The notes under the pieces: model-generated
The model's database searches: none
Seen by the model: the letters and a program-made list of their open reading frames with translations, nothing else
What the model was told of the DNA's origin: nothing
Shown: positions 25,092 through 36,772 of the stretch, piece by piece
How the letters are laid out: every line of letters starts with the position of its first letter
Position numbering within the stretch: the first letter of the stretch is position 1
Translations under genes and position numbers: made by a program
NCBI RefSeq assembly: GCF_021347895.1
Contig: NC_067134.1
Coordinates: forward strand, 28,472,407 to 28,536,406
Reading direction: 5' to 3'
Source of the DNA: Acanthochromis polyacanthus
Lineage: Eukaryota; Chordata; Actinopteri; Pomacentridae
DNA length: 64,000 nt

Positions 25092-25879
25092 AGCTTGGAA
25101 AATCCAAACTGAATCTCCATGTAATCTCCTATCTCCATGTTAGGAGATACAGGAGAGTCGGTTTGGCATTGTGTGAATTGAATCGCGTTTCCTTCCTGGT
25201 ACAGTTTGGTACGACCAATCATAGCACAGGAGGTGGGAGTTAATGCTGCGTCATCTTCAGTGCCTGGATTACCCATAAAGATGATGCTGGATGAGGAGGA
25301 GGGGGGCCAAAGCGAATGTTTTTGTGGTCTCTTGGCGTTTTGGATGGCGTTAGTCGTTGCCTCTTTTCACTTGACGTTTCCGACGATGAGGAGGCAGTGG
25401 ATGGCTCGTTATTTTCGGCTTCTTGCCATTGTTTGTACAGAGGAAAATCCCGTTCCAAACGTGTGAGTAAATTTAAGCAACTTTTACACATACGCTCCGA
25501 CTTGGTTTGGCTCCGATTTAAAGTTATTCCTAACACCGCTAATCGTTCGGAAGGAGTCTTTTGTTGCGTAGCCTTTTCAAAAATAAGTGTTGTACTTGAG
25601 AGTACCCCATGTATTCGCAGATTTTTGTGACAAAAACGGCAGTAATGATTCACCGCGACGCTTTCTCGGCTGCATGCCATTGTTGTTTGGACTACATGGA
25701 CTTCAAGGTCGATTTGTTTGTGCGTCACATCCGTGTTACGCTGATTGGTTCTTTCTCGTTCAAGCTGCATTCGTTAGCCCCTCCTTTTTGAAATCGTCTC
25801 CTGTCATCACAATGCCAGACTGCCTTTATTTGTATTTATATTAATACATAAATAAAGTCAGTCTGGATTTTCCAGGCAA
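25092..25879 (-). mobile_element. Small DNA transposon with 10-bp TSD and subterminal hairpins
   Basis: Inserted into the LINE with a perfect GGCTTCACTT duplication (25,082-25,091 and 25,880-25,889). Terminal inverted repeats align as GCTTGGAAAATCCAAACTG and GCCTGGAAAATCCAGACTG. Just inside each end lies a near-perfect palindrome, at 25,104-25,166 and 25,815-25,866, each beginning with a CCARACTG-type word shared with the terminal repeat. It carries one open frame on the minus strand, preceded by a TATTAATATAAATA stretch. A 9-10 bp duplication is most like Mutator-type elements, but the class is not established. Confidence 0.85.
25240..25770 (-). CDS. Transposon-borne two-CxxC (ZAD-like) zinc-binding protein
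   Basis: Intact frame of 176 residues inside the nested transposon. A more likely start is Met31 (codon at 25,680-25,678), just before MACSRESVAV. Residues about 43-115 form a compact unit: YCRFC at 43-47, then a 47-residue spacer, then MCKSC at 94-98 and an amphipathic LNLLTRLERDFPLYKQW helix. This spacing resembles the ZAD zinc-binding fold, a protein-interaction and dimerisation module, though I cannot confirm membership. Residues 117-160 are low-complexity (serine-rich, then proline-rich). There is no DDE catalytic domain, so the protein would be the N-terminal, probably DNA-end or dimerisation part of a larger transposase, left in a deletion derivative. Intactness suggests recent insertion. 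Confidence 0.55.
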   Translation of the reverse strand: MQLERERTNQRNTDVTHKQIDLEVHVVQTTMACSRESVAVNHYCRFCHKNLRIHGVLSSTTLIFEKATQQKTPSERLAVLGITLNRSQTKSERMCKSCLNLLTRLERDFPLYKQWQEAENNEPSTASSSSETSSEKRQRLTPSKTPRDHKNIRFGPPPPHPASSLWVIQALKMTQH

Positions 25880-26429
25880 GGCTTCACTTCATCCGCAGGC
25901 TGCGCTCGTTCAATGTGTGCAGTGACATGCTGCACATGTTCTACACATCAGTGGTGGAGAGGCCCTGCTGTATGCTGCTGTCTGCTGGGGTGGCAACCAG
26001 ATGGACAAGGACAGGAGGCGGCTGGACAAGCTTATTAAGAGAGCTGGTTCAGTGGTCGGGAGAGGTCTGGACGATGTGGGGACAGTAGCTGAGAGATGCA
26101 TGAGGAGCAAGGTGCAGAGCATCCTGACAAATCCCACCCATCCTTTGTACAGTACTGTCTCCGGACAAAACAGCAGCCACAGCCACCGTTTGCTTTCAAT
26201 GTGCTGCAGGACGGAGCGCTTCAGGCGATCCTTCATCCCTTCAGCCATCAGAATACAGAACTCCGCATAGCTCCCTGACTTGCACATGCACACTTGCACT
26301 TATTAATTTGCACTTTATGTTTTTATGTTTTATGTTTTTACATGGGATGATGTTTTTTTATGTGTTTTTTAAGTGTTTCATTTGAGCTGCTGGATATAAC
26401 AATTTCTCTATGGGGATAAATAAAGTATC

Positions 26430-26590
26430 TATCTATCCATCTATCCATCTATCTATCCATCTATCCATCTATCCATCTATCTATCCATCTATCCATCTAT
26501 CTATCCATCTATCCATCTATCCATCTATCCATCTATCTATCTATCCATCTATCCATCTATCTATCCATCTATCCATCTATCCATCTATCC

Positions 26591-26646
<56 letters not shown>
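26430..26646. repeat. (ATCT)n/(ATCC)n array on a LINE tail
   Basis: About 217 bp of mixed atct and atcc tetranucleotides directly continuing the LINE 3' end; the last 60 bp are pure atct. The serine/isoleucine/tyrosine frame across it is an artefact. Confidence 0.97.
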
Positions 26647-26878
26647 CCTCAAACTGCATCTGGGACAGGACTCAGGTCTTCTACCAGAGGTCTGGGCTGA
26701 AGGTTAGGAGAACTCTCAAAATACCTCAAAAGTGTTCTGCTGGATTCAATTCAGACAACGTACCTCCAGGTAATGGTTTCCACTTTCCCTTCTTCAGGGT
26801 TGGTGTAGATGGTTATCATGCTGGAATAGTCCTCTTCCTCAAGCTTCTGTAGACTGGGAAGCAGTCAGGATTTTCTTA

Positions 26879-27224
26879 CACTACCATTCAACAGTTGGGG
26901 TTCATCCAGATAATTCCATGTTCTCCATTAAACTCCCACTTTTATCCATGTGCTAACATAACTGAACAAGGGTTTTCTAACCATCAATGAGCCTTTCAGC
27001 ACCATTAGCTAACACAATGTAGCATTAGAACACAGGAGTGATGGTTGCTGGAAATGTTCCTCTGTACCCCTATGGAGATATTCCATTAAACATTTACAGC
27101 TAGAACAGTCATTTACCACATTAACTATGTCTACACTGGATTTGTCATTCATTTAATGTGATCTCCACTGATAAAAACTGCTTTTCCTTCAACAACAGTG
27201 ACCCCAAACTATTAAACCCTGGTG
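26879..27224. mobile_element. Tc1/mariner-type MITE, near full length
   Basis: Bounded by TA (26,877-26,878; 27,225-27,226). Left end cactaccattcaacagttgg and the inverse of the right end (accagggtttaatagtttgg) are the two diverged terminal repeats. The body shares long stretches with the copies at 14.3, 33.6 and 48.2 kb. No coding capacity. Confidence 0.75.
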
Positions 27225-27226
27225 TA

Positions 27227-27990
27227 TATCTGTATTATAGTTTGTGATCCATCCATTAATTTCAGTCAGACATATCTGTAAAGTCCTGCTGGTTGTCATG
27301 TCCTCAGAGGTCCTGACATCTCATCTGGTAAACCTGGTCAGGGCACAGAAAAGCGATACTGTGAGCAGAGACTGTAATAGTGCATATTTAATTGTAGTTT
27401 AACTGTGATGATGCCACAGATAATTAGAGAAAGACCACAACAGGCTGCTGGAACATCACTTAGAGCTGGAATAAATCTTCAGCATCTCCTCCACCTGACT
27501 CCACCTCTGGATGATCCTCCGTATGTCTGACAGAAACACAGCCTCCACCAGCAGCGTCGACTGTCACCACCTCTCAGACGTGTGGCTCTACGCCATGCTG
27601 AGGGTTGATTCTCCATCTGTCCGTCATCATTCCATTCTGTTCTGGAATAACAAACAGCTCTGATGCTGCATTTATGTCTCTGTTTAGTGTTTAAAAGGAA
27701 CCAGACACCATCTGCCACTGCTAGAGTCTAATTAGTATTATTCTGAAAATGATTGTGTTTTTAGCTGCAGCATGTCAACACTGGTTCTGGTTCTGCAGGA
27801 CAGACGTTACCACAGAGGAAGAGGCTTTTCTCTGCATCAGATGAAATCGTGTGAAGGATTTCCATCAACCAGAACAATCTGAGCTTCACAGTTAACACGG
27901 ATATAAAGACTTTAGTGTGATTACTGGAGACACAACCTGTTTTAGATTTAGTTCTTATTCTCTCCCAGAATCAGCCTGAAAGGGTCTCTA
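27227..27990. other. Intergenic, unassigned
   Basis: No gene or repeat identified. The minus frame at 27,479-27,718 is arginine- and tryptophan-rich without a known motif. Confidence 0.4.
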
Positions 27991-27993
27991 AAC

Positions 27994-28110
27994 CAGGGGT
28001 GTCAAACATGAGGCCCGCGGGCCTAAAGCGGTCCTCCAGAGGGTCCAATCTGGCCCTCAAAGAGAAGACATTAACTGCAGATTGTAAATATATAGGAAAA
28101 CCTTACCTTT
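27994..28110 (+). mobile_element. hAT-like terminal fragment
   Basis: Begins caggggtgtcaaacatgagg then cccgcgggcc, the end sequence of a widespread hAT (Charlie-like) family. The matching opposite terminus was not found, so only one end remains; the right boundary is approximate. Confidence 0.55.
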
Positions 28111-29875
28111 GACCACCCAGTTCATACCCTTCCTCTGCTCAAACTGAAAAAGTTCTGCCGTCCCTGTAAAACATCACCAGAGGCTTTCAGTTCCCAGAGT
28201 TTGTGATTTTCAGAGGATGAAAGAACAGAGCATTAGTTGTATAACTGTAATGGAAGCATGCTCATTTACTACGACCTCTGTTAAAAATACGTGAGTTATT
28301 TTCGTTTCTCGTTGTTTCTGTGAATCAGCCTCAGTCTTCCCTAATTGCAGAAGGAGTTTGGTAAACAAGAAAGCTCTGCTAATTGGATCCTGACTGTGTC
28401 TCTTTGCAACCAGATCCACAGAATCAATCCCAGGATCAATACACATCCACCTGGTTGGAGACATAAATTATTGTACACCAGCAAACTGTTTGAGTTTCCT
28501 GATGACAGAAGTCCTGTTCTTCACAGACTTTGACTTCAAATGTTACCTGACTTCCCTTTAGTTTGAACCTAGCACAGTTTAAATCCTAAAAAATCAGAGA
28601 GTCTGCAGCTAATCCAGAGGTTTGAAATCAGGATAAAAAAGGTGTTTGTTGAATAAAATCTTAATGATTGCAGCAGAATGATGCCGTGTTTGTTTGTGTA
28701 GCAGAATAAAGAACATAACAACATTCAGTAACTAACTAAAGCTGCTGTTCTGCAGAATGCTTTGATGACCACACTGTGGAGGTTATTAAATGGACAGAGC
28801 TGTATAGCGTTGTTATGGAGGCAGCGATGCACGTTTTACAATAATTAAAACGTTGAATTAAATAGAAGACATGATGTGGTGAGAGGAGACTCTGCTGGCT
28901 GACAGAGAACCAGAGATGGAGGAAGAACATTTCAAAACCTCGTCTATGATGGGATGTCAGTGAGCAGCAGATTGAACCAGAGCTGGCAGGAACACAAATA
29001 CATGCTGCAATTATGCTCATGAAATAAATACACATCACAGATAAACACATACATCATGCTGGAGGACTCTACTGGAGCAGATTTCTGTTATCCATGCTCC
29101 ATAAAATGTTTATTCTCTGAGCTTTTTAAGCCCCGCCTCCCTCAACGCCCACTTTCTTCTGATTGGCCACATTCTGGAAGCATAAACACCCACTGCTTGT
29201 GAGCATCGTCTCAGGTTCCCAAATCTGTCCTAATCAGCACAGCTGACTGGAAGCTTCTCAGATCCATCCATGAACAAACCTGAATGTGATCCGGAATAAA
29301 AAGAGAGTTAACAAACGGATTTACAGCAGCAAAGATCCCACCAGGAAAACATCTACTGTCAGAAAATAAAAGTTAGCCTAGCTAGAAAGGTCATCCAGAC
29401 GAGAGAAGACTTCAGAAGAACATATTGTTTGTCCGGTTTATTCTGTGGGGTAGAGGAGCTCTGTTTACCATCAACAGGAGATTTTTATGATTTTATTTCA
29501 CTTTTTAAATAATTTTTAATAATCTCATCTGAGCCCAATTTAACATCGAAACATATTTTTATTCTCTTTCTCTGCACTGATGTGTCTGAAATAATCAGAC
29601 AGCTGGGCTGGTTAGAAATGAGGCGGTTCAACATCAGATTATAGTTTCAGAATCATCTTACCTCTGAGCGCGACAGATTGGTTTAGTCACTTTTTCTATA
29701 TTTCTGCATTAAATGTGAGTTAAAACATCCAACGTGCACCTCTAAAGGAAACCAGTCAAACAAATGAGACACATTACAGCCGAACACTTATTTATGGAGG
29801 ATATCTGGTATTAACTGGAGCTAAATGTTTGCAGTAATCAGCTGGTTTTATCTCACCACCCCACCGAACAGAACA
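28110..29875. other. Intergenic, unassigned
   Basis: No coding exon, RNA gene or clear repeat is seen in this 1.8 kb between dgkz and mdk. Confidence 0.4.
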
Positions 29876-29879
29876 GCCT

Positions 29880-30325
29880 CATCTCTGGGATGTTGGTTTC
29901 CTGACATGAACTGCTCCCTTCACGGACTTCTCAACATTTCTCCTGGATTAAGGTCAGGACTTTGACTTGGCCATCCCTAAACATTAACTTTATTCTTCTT
30001 TAACCGTTCTGTGGTTAAAGAAGAGCGACTTATGAGCTCAGACTTGTCTTCCTCTGTGACCCACTTTCCCTCCAGACTGGGCTCATGGACAGATGTTCTG
30101 ACAGTTCTGTTTAGATTCACTGCAGTAATTCAGGACTCATTGTTCCGTCAATGATGGCGAGACGTTCTGGGACAGATGGAGCAAAACAGGCTCCGACCAT
30201 GATGCCGCCACCACCGTGCTTAGGATGGGAGAGCAAACACTTCATATTTAAACTGAAAAGCTCTGTTTTCTTCTCATCTGTCAAACGTCGTTCCAACAAA
30301 ATGACACACAAACCACTAAAGCCTC
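29880..30325 (-). pseudogene. Degenerate Tc1-like transposase
   Basis: On the minus strand, PKHGGGGIMVGACFAPSVPE (near 30,230) followed by LAIIDGTMS resembles the core of Tc1 transposases, where KHGGGSIMVWGCF is conserved. Further along, near 29,970, WPSQSPDLNPGEM corresponds to the region of the second-half DDE motif, where a catalytic aspartate sits in PDLNP. Frameshifts and stops separate the pieces and the N-terminal paired-like DNA-binding region is not seen. This is an inactive Tc1/mariner relic in the intergenic region. Confidence 0.75.
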
Positions 30326-30329
30326 GTCA

Positions 30330-31760
30330 TCGTCCCATCCACTGAAAACTCTCACCTTAAATCAACTCCTAATTCTACAGACTCATCTCTTTGCCTATAA
30401 ATACATCATTATTCCTCAATAAATAAATGACCAAATCTAACATTTTCCTCTCATTTTGTTAACTGGGTTTCTTCATCTAGTTTTGGGATGATGTTTCACG
30501 TCATATTTATGCAGAAGTACAGAAAACTGTAGAAGTTTAACAAACCTAGACTGATCTGGTGAGGAATAAAACGTCTCTAAAAACAGGAAAGCAACAAGAG
30601 AAAACATGAGCCCTCATCAAACAAACGGCCTTCTTTTATTATCTTCATATCCGTCTCAAAAACAAATCGTACAAAGAACTGAAAACAGCTTAACAAACGC
30701 AGATAGAAAGATGGACAAAAATAGAAAACTTAAAACTGTTTTTACTATTTCACACCAACGTTCCAACAAAAACAGTGTTAAACATGAGAGAATAAAAACC
30801 GTATTGGCAACAGAAGTAATAAAAAAGAGAAGCTGTAACTGTGGTACATCACTGTGATGCAGAACATGCAGAACCAAAGCAAAGCCAACCCGAAGAAGAA
30901 GCTCAAAACCACAAAAACTACAGGAGTGCAATCAGCTCCACACTTTGAGTTGCTCAGCGTTAAACAGCTGATTTGTCCTCTTAAAGTCATCTAATGTTCT
31001 AATAATTTACTGTACAGAGTCTAGACTGACATCATGAAACTCCCAGAAACCTCTACCGTGATTCAGACGGAGATCGTTTGATCTGCAGCCCAGAGGTCCA
31101 GTTCTACTCCAGATCTTTGTGTTTTCTATCATTAAAGCCCACTACCATGTGATGAGAGCTGACATGTTCCTGCTGAGATGATGTTTTCGTGCACGTTAGC
31201 GTCCCAGAGTCTGATTCTGATCCATTAGTTGGCAGAATAAACCTGATTCACCCCCTCCCTGCAGACGTGATGGAACAGAGCTCTGATCAGATGCTGCATT
31301 ATTCTGGAGATGCAGCTTTGATTTTCTCTCCGTTTGAAAGCAGGAATTTGTTGATTTGGCCTCAGAGTGGCCTGCAGCTCTTCCTCTCTGAGCAGGTGAA
31401 GACGGCGGCTTTGATTTGACAGTAAAGTTCCTCCTCATGGTCCTGGTGTCACATCAGACTGATCCAGGAGCTAACGTGAACACAAACATCTTCAGAAGCG
31501 TCTGTCCTGCTCAGTTTGTTAGTCTGAGTACCAAAGAAAGCAGTTTCATCTTTAGGAGGGCCTTCACTCATTTATCTGGAACTAATCTGGAGTTTTTACA
31601 GATTTACACGATTAACTGAAGCGCAGTTTCATCTCTGATTTTAACAGAACGTTCAAAAATGTCCCTGACTTCTGTTTTTGATCTTTTTACTGTTCTGACT
31701 TTTTTTTTTAATGATTTCATAAATGTTTTCTTTTGTTTTTCTTTTAATAATCATCATCCT
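30330..31760. other. Intergenic, unassigned
   Basis: No supported gene. The open frames at 30,606-30,990 lie on both strands and lack motifs. Confidence 0.4.
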
Positions 31761-31764
31761 CTGT

Positions 31765-31851
31765 TCTTAATGTCCTTGTAAAGCACTTTGAATCGCCTGG
31801 TTGTTGAAATGTGCTATATAAATAAATTTGCCTTGCCTTGCCTGAAAATCT
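31765..31851 (+). mobile_element. LINE/SINE 3' tail with (TGCCT)n
   Basis: gtaaagcactttgaatcgcc, then gaaatgtgctatataaataa and a short ttgccttgccttgcctg run: the 3' end of a common fish retroposon. Only the tail is recognisable. Confidence 0.65.
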
Positions 31852-33005
31852 ACATGAGCCTCATGGTTTTTACTGAACTCATTGTTTTACAGCTTCACTG
31901 AGTTTAGAAAGAAACTGGGCTTTTGTTGCTTTGAGGCTGATTTGTGAATAAATCTTATAACAAAACATCCCAATCATCCATGAACTGGATGACTGACTTT
32001 AACAACACGTTTAATAAAATATGAACCATTTTTTGTCTCTTATTGATCTAAAACACACACGATCATCTGATCTAATCTGACGCTTCTGGACTGTAATCCA
32101 CACAGTCACTGAAAGAAGAATCACGTTGATTTCTCAGTTCATGGTCGTTTTTTAAAAAAAGCAAATAAAAAGAAAAAAGAAGCGGTAATCGACTGTTCAA
32201 TGTGTCGATTCAACTGTTTGTATCATGATCACATGTCGGTTAAATCAAGTCCTCTGAGCCCAAAAGTTCAGCTCAGACCTTCAGTCCTCCGATTGTTTTC
32301 ACATAGGAACACGAATTATCTGCAGAAGAACACGTTAAATTACAGCATGAATGATAAAGACCAACCAGTAAATACAGCATCAGTACTAATGTTCAGAACC
32401 AACGATGGCGTTCAGCCAATTAATCATTAATTAACAGCTCCTAGAAACGTCTTTAGCTGCTGATCTGTACAACAGTTTGGTCAAAAAACAATCGAAAGAA
32501 ACACCAAACCACAAACTGATGAATCCTGGGGATTTCAGGATGCTTTGATTCATGAGAGTAATGGTCTGATTATTATGGTCTGATTTCCATACAGTCAGCT
32601 GTGGCTGTTTGTGGTCGTCAGAGGATGAACCTGCTGCTTTCACCATCCAGTCTTCTCTCACCACAGTCAAGATTTTCCTCGTCGGACGTTTGATAAGCTT
32701 TCATCTGGAGCCATTTCCAACCTGCACAAAACACATTTATCTATAATGTCACCCAGAAGAAACCCTTTGGAACGGTGAGTGAAGCTCATTCAGATGGAAA
32801 ACGGCTCTAACAGCTGTAACCTCGTTCACGGTCACAATTAAAACCAAATTAAAGTTTTTTCAGCCACATTAAAATTGAAATCTGCAGAAAAACACACTGA
32901 AGTTCAGCTCCAGTGAACATCAGCAGATGACGGCAGTTTGTGAGTGGACCTCTGTTTGCTGATATGGAAGTTCTCCTCTGGTTGATCTTCTGAGTCACAA
33001 ACAAG
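31852..33005. other. dgkz downstream flank, unassigned
   Basis: Sequence beyond the likely dgkz polyadenylation site. No gene or repeat identified. Confidence 0.4.
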
Positions 33006-33008
33006 AGT

Positions 33009-33174
33009 TTTATTACCAAGCAGTGATCTAATGAAGCCTCATCATTAATGCTTGTTGGATGAGATTTGGCACAGCTTCAGTCTGCTGTAGAGGAATGTCA
33101 GCAGAAATCTGGAATGTGAGTCCAGTCCTGACGTCACTCTGCTGGGTCCAGATGAGGAAGAACACGGAGCTTCT
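33009..33174 (-). other. dgkz: Probable dgkz 3' UTR with AATAAA
   Basis: Minus-strand sequence after the dgkz stop codon. An AATAAA hexamer occurs at 33,014-33,009, about 160 bases past the stop, giving a short 3' UTR. Use of this site is an inference. Confidence 0.5.
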
Positions 33175-33291
33175 TCAGACTGCCGTCTCCTGATCCTCTC
33201 TCTGGATCATCTGGTAATGCTGCCTGTTCTCCAGATAGGCGGCCAGTTCAGCGTCCTGAGCCTTCTCAGCTCTGTTCTTAGGAGTATCACC
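33175..33291 (-). CDS. dgkz: Diacylglycerol kinase zeta, last coding exon (PDZ ligand)
   Basis: Final coding exon of DGKZ, the type IV kinase that converts diacylglycerol to phosphatidic acid. After acceptor TTTAACAG, 38 residues read [20 protein letters not shown], then [18 protein letters not shown] and TGA. The end is essentially that of mammalian DGKZ, including the C-terminal ETAV that binds PDZ domains such as those of syntrophins and sorting nexin 27. The start completes the last ankyrin repeat. Phase 0 entry matches the preceding exon. DGK-iota, the closest paralogue, ends differently before its own TAV, so zeta is preferred. The downstream neighbour on the same strand is midkine, as in human. 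Confidence 0.97.
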   Translation of the reverse strand, partial: GDTPKNRAEKAQDAELAAYLENRQHYQMIQREDQETAV

Positions 33292-33560
33292 CTGTTAAAG
33301 AAACACAGCAACACACAGACAGAGATTATTTCAACTCCTTGGGGTCTGGTCTTTCTTCTCTTCCACTGCCACCCACATTTAGCTCACAGCACTAACAGGC
33401 AGAATCAAACTTTTAGGTTCAGGCATGAAAACACAAACATTTACATGAAAGAGCTTGGATGTGATGGGAGAAGTTCTAGAAGACGGGATCAGCTATCTCT
33501 GCTGTAGATCTAAACCAGTCTGAAGTGGTGAACAGGTACAACAAGTGTTAACTATCACCC

Positions 33561-33737
33561 ATTTCCAGCAACCATCACTCCTGTGTTCTAATGCTACATT
33601 GTGTTAGCTAATGGTGCTGAAAGGCTCACTGATGGTTAGAAAACCCTTGTTCAGTTATGTTAGCACATGGATAAAAGTGGGAGTTTTACTGGAAAACATG
33701 GAATTGTCTGGATGAACCCCAAACTGTAGAACGGTAA
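33561..33737 (+). mobile_element. Truncated Tc1-type MITE
   Basis: Right-hand half of the MITE family: cagcaaccatcactcctgtg to ggatgaaccccaaactgtag. The left half is missing. Confidence 0.65.
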
Positions 33738-33949
33738 AAGAAGCCACCAACTGAAGACCCATTGTGCGAAACTCTTCAACCGTTTTACCAAATACTCTAC
33801 GATCCAGTTGATCCAAATCTGGATCTCATCATCTAAAAGGTCATTTCACATCAAACTGAGAACTTTTTGGTCCTTAAAATATGTCATTTGGATTGAGATT
33901 GGCTCAGCAAAAGTCCATGGTGACCCCTCCATGGATGTGGCAACTGCAC

Positions 33950-34340
33950 CGTCCATCCATTTATCCATCCATCCATCTATCCCTCTATCTATCCATTTAT
34001 CCATCCATCCATCCATTTATCCATCCATCCATCCCTCTATCTATCCATTTATCCATCCGTCCATTTATCCATCCATCCATCCATTTATCCATCCATCCAT
34101 CCCTCTATCTATCCATTTATCCATCCGTCCATTTATCCATCCATCCATCCATTCATCCATTTATCCATTCATCCATTTATCCATCCATCCATTTATCCAT
34201 CCATCCATTTATCCATCCATTTATCCATCCATCCATTTATCCATCCATCCATCCATTTATCCATCCATCCATTTATCCATCCATCCATTTATCCATCCAT
34301 TTATCCATCCATCCGTCCATTTATTTATCTATCCATCCAT
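33950..34340. repeat. CCAT/TTATCCAT array, the expanded tail of an antisense SINE
   Basis: About 390 bp of ccatccatttatccatccat-type repeats with occasional cct, cgt and att variants. It abuts the 3' end of the minus-strand SINE at 34,344, whose normal tail is (ATGG)n. The long proline/serine/isoleucine frame spanning it is an artefact. Confidence 0.95.
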
Positions 34341-34343
34341 GCT

Positions 34344-34605
34344 AATCCTCATTAGAGTCATGAGGGATGGGGAGGCTGCACATAGAGACAAACATTCACA
34401 CCTACAGACAGTTTAGAATCACCAGTTAACCTCAGCATGTTTGTGGACTGTGGGAGGAAGCTGGAGAACCTGGAGAAAAGCCACACATGTACAGGAGAAC
34501 ATGGAGAATCCATGCAGAAAGATCCCAGGAAGGCCGGGACACAAACCAGGGATCTTCTAGCTGTGAGGTGACAGAACTAACCACTGATCCACTGCAACTG
34601 CATTA
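34344..34605 (-). mobile_element. tRNA-derived SINE, antisense
   Basis: Same family as the SINE at 22.7 kb, here inverted: the minus strand gives catggattctccatgttctc, cttcctcccacagtccacaa and ggttaactggtgattctaaa. It is diverged but nearly full length and in sense orientation relative to dgkz. Confidence 0.8.
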
Positions 34606-36772
34606 CAACAACCTTAAATGGTAAATTACTAATAAACACTGCATATATGGAATGAAATCCACAGATCAGTTGGAATAAACCAAACATCTTCAGGTCTTTA
34701 GTGTCTGTAACTGTCTGAGTGTACGTCCACTATCTATCCATACCTTCCCTGTTGGCACACCTACAAGGTAAGGTTCAAACACATTGCCATCCATCAGTGG
34801 TCTGAATGAAGCTCTCTGTCAGCGTGAACCCCAGAATATCTGGACTGCATGAGACTCATCTACACCTTTAGAATTGATTAATAACAGAGTTTGAACTAAA
34901 ATAGTCACTGCCAGACTTTGGGTCTTCCTTCAACGGTCTCCAGACACAGCAGGAAGTGCTACTTTCTCCAGAATCCTGAGCTGTTTGTCCACAGTTTAAT
35001 CACTGACATGGTGCTGGATCCTGGAAACCTTCACAGCAGCTCCATGTGGGCTGATGCAGTCTGATTTCCAAGTTCTCATTGGTGATATGGACCTCATGAA
35101 TTAGCCACTAATGTTCCTCTGGTTTGGTAAACAGCCAATCAGCAGCATGTTGTTCATTCAGTCCAGCGTCCTGATCGTCTAAAAGAACCACGTCTAACAG
35201 GCTTTTATTCCACTCTTACTCCCACTTCCCTCCCCCTCTTGGTGCTGGACGCTGTGTTTTTTTTCTCATTAGGCTCCGGCTGGTGTGTCTAAATGTGTGT
35301 GATGGAGAGTTTACAGGACAGATGATGCTTCTGTTGATGACTTCCTCCATTTTTCCATTTCCCTGTAATTGAAAAGTGCTTGCATTGTTTCCGACTGATA
35401 AAAATGAGATAATGAGAAAAAGCTGAATTTGAAATGAAATAAACAACACGTGTCCTTGAGAGGACGAACACAGAAACAGAAACATCCTGAATGGTTGTTT
35501 ATGGAGGGGATTCACACCCAAACGCTGATTACTGGATCCATCTTCTGACTGTGACAGTTTCCTCGTGTTAAACATAAATCTGTTTAAGCTTGTTGTGGTT
35601 ATTATCTGCAGTGCATTTGTCTTTCGGGCTCGACCAGATTTGGGGAAAAAGAGAAAAAAAGGAGACGAGCTTCATTTGAATCGCAGAGAGTCACCACAGC
35701 TCTATGTGAAGGTTTCTATGAACCATCAGGAGGAGAGTCTGAGAGCTGAGAGCAGAGATTCAGAGACCAAACAAAGCCGTTTACGCTGAATGTCAGAATC
35801 AGTCTTTGCTTCTCCAGTCATCTTTCCACTCGCTGCGCTCTGTTTTCTGTCTGCATCCTCCTTCCTCTGAATCTGGGTCACTGCTGAGTCCAGCCAGTTA
35901 AGAGCTTTTCTACACAGTTCAAACCTCCGTGGAAAACTAAACAAGATGCATATTTGACACACACATACACACACAGAGTTTATATATTTATATAAATGCA
36001 CCAGGAGACGGTAACAATGGTGGTGTTATTTTGTTATATTCTGAGCTGTGATTGTGTCGAGCAGCCGTCATTGTGAAGCCAAAAGCAGCTTCAGAGGAAA
36101 ATGGTTGTAGTTGGAAGACAAACGCCAGGCTGAGGTCTATTCACAGAGCTAAACATCTCACGTTTATCTCCAGACCACTCCTACATGTAGGGTCTGATGG
36201 TTCCACACCCACATGGTGCCTGATCTTTCAACCCTTCAACAAGAGGTTTCTCATTGAAATGTATTTTCAAGGATAATTCCAGTTTATTTCAACATGTTTC
36301 TCATTAATGAGGCGACTGAGCCTCTATGGGCTGCTGGAGAGATTCAAGGAAATTAAAACTCACACAGAACAGCGTCCATCAAGGTTAGCTCTCCACAGCT
36401 TTACAAGTGAACTCATTTTAACGTGATTCCAAAAGCTTTTCTCTGACCGGCACTGAAAAAAGAACGTAGAACTACCTATTTAAGCTAACGGCATCGGGGC
36501 AACAAACATGACTACACCTGTAGCCACGGACGCTGGAGGTAGAAAAGCTGCCATCACTGAAACAAAACTGAGTACATCTGTGATTTCCAACCAGCCTAAC
36601 AGCAGAAATAGATTATAAACTGAGCTGTGATCACCACAACCTGCCTTGTTCTGAAGATATCTGTAGATCTGCATGTTTGCATCACGGACAAACTGATAGA
36701 TCTGAGACTGAACCAAGATGGAAAGAAATACAGGAGGAATCAGTAGAAACAGTTCTAGCAGTCATTATGATG

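Larger units (their letters stand above)
24898..26429 (+). mobile_element. LINE ORF2 3' fragment, interrupted
   Basis: Non-LTR retrotransposon remnant. Before the insertion the plus strand encodes VVSSYRYLGVHLDEKLDW and IYKKGQSRL; after it, HFIRRLRSFNVCSDMLHMFY and, frameshifted, SHRLLSMCCRTERFRRSF. Removing the insertion and one duplicated copy restores QSRLHFIRRL in frame, showing the LINE was there first. The 3' end has the usual ggggataaataaagtatct tail leading into a long tetranucleotide array. Several frameshifts and stops make it inactive. Confidence 0.85.

Noticed and set aside
33175..33291. DGK-iota instead of DGK-zeta
   Set aside because: The [16 protein letters not shown] ending is the zeta type; iota differs before the terminal TAV.
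33808..34416. 202-residue frame rich in His-Pro-Ser-Ile
   Set aside because: It is a tetranucleotide array on the tail of an antisense SINE; the parallel frame in another phase has the same composition.
36480..36716. 78-residue minus-strand frame with a hydrophobic end, in the dgkz last intron
   Set aside because: No splice-site support and no known family; probably a chance frame.
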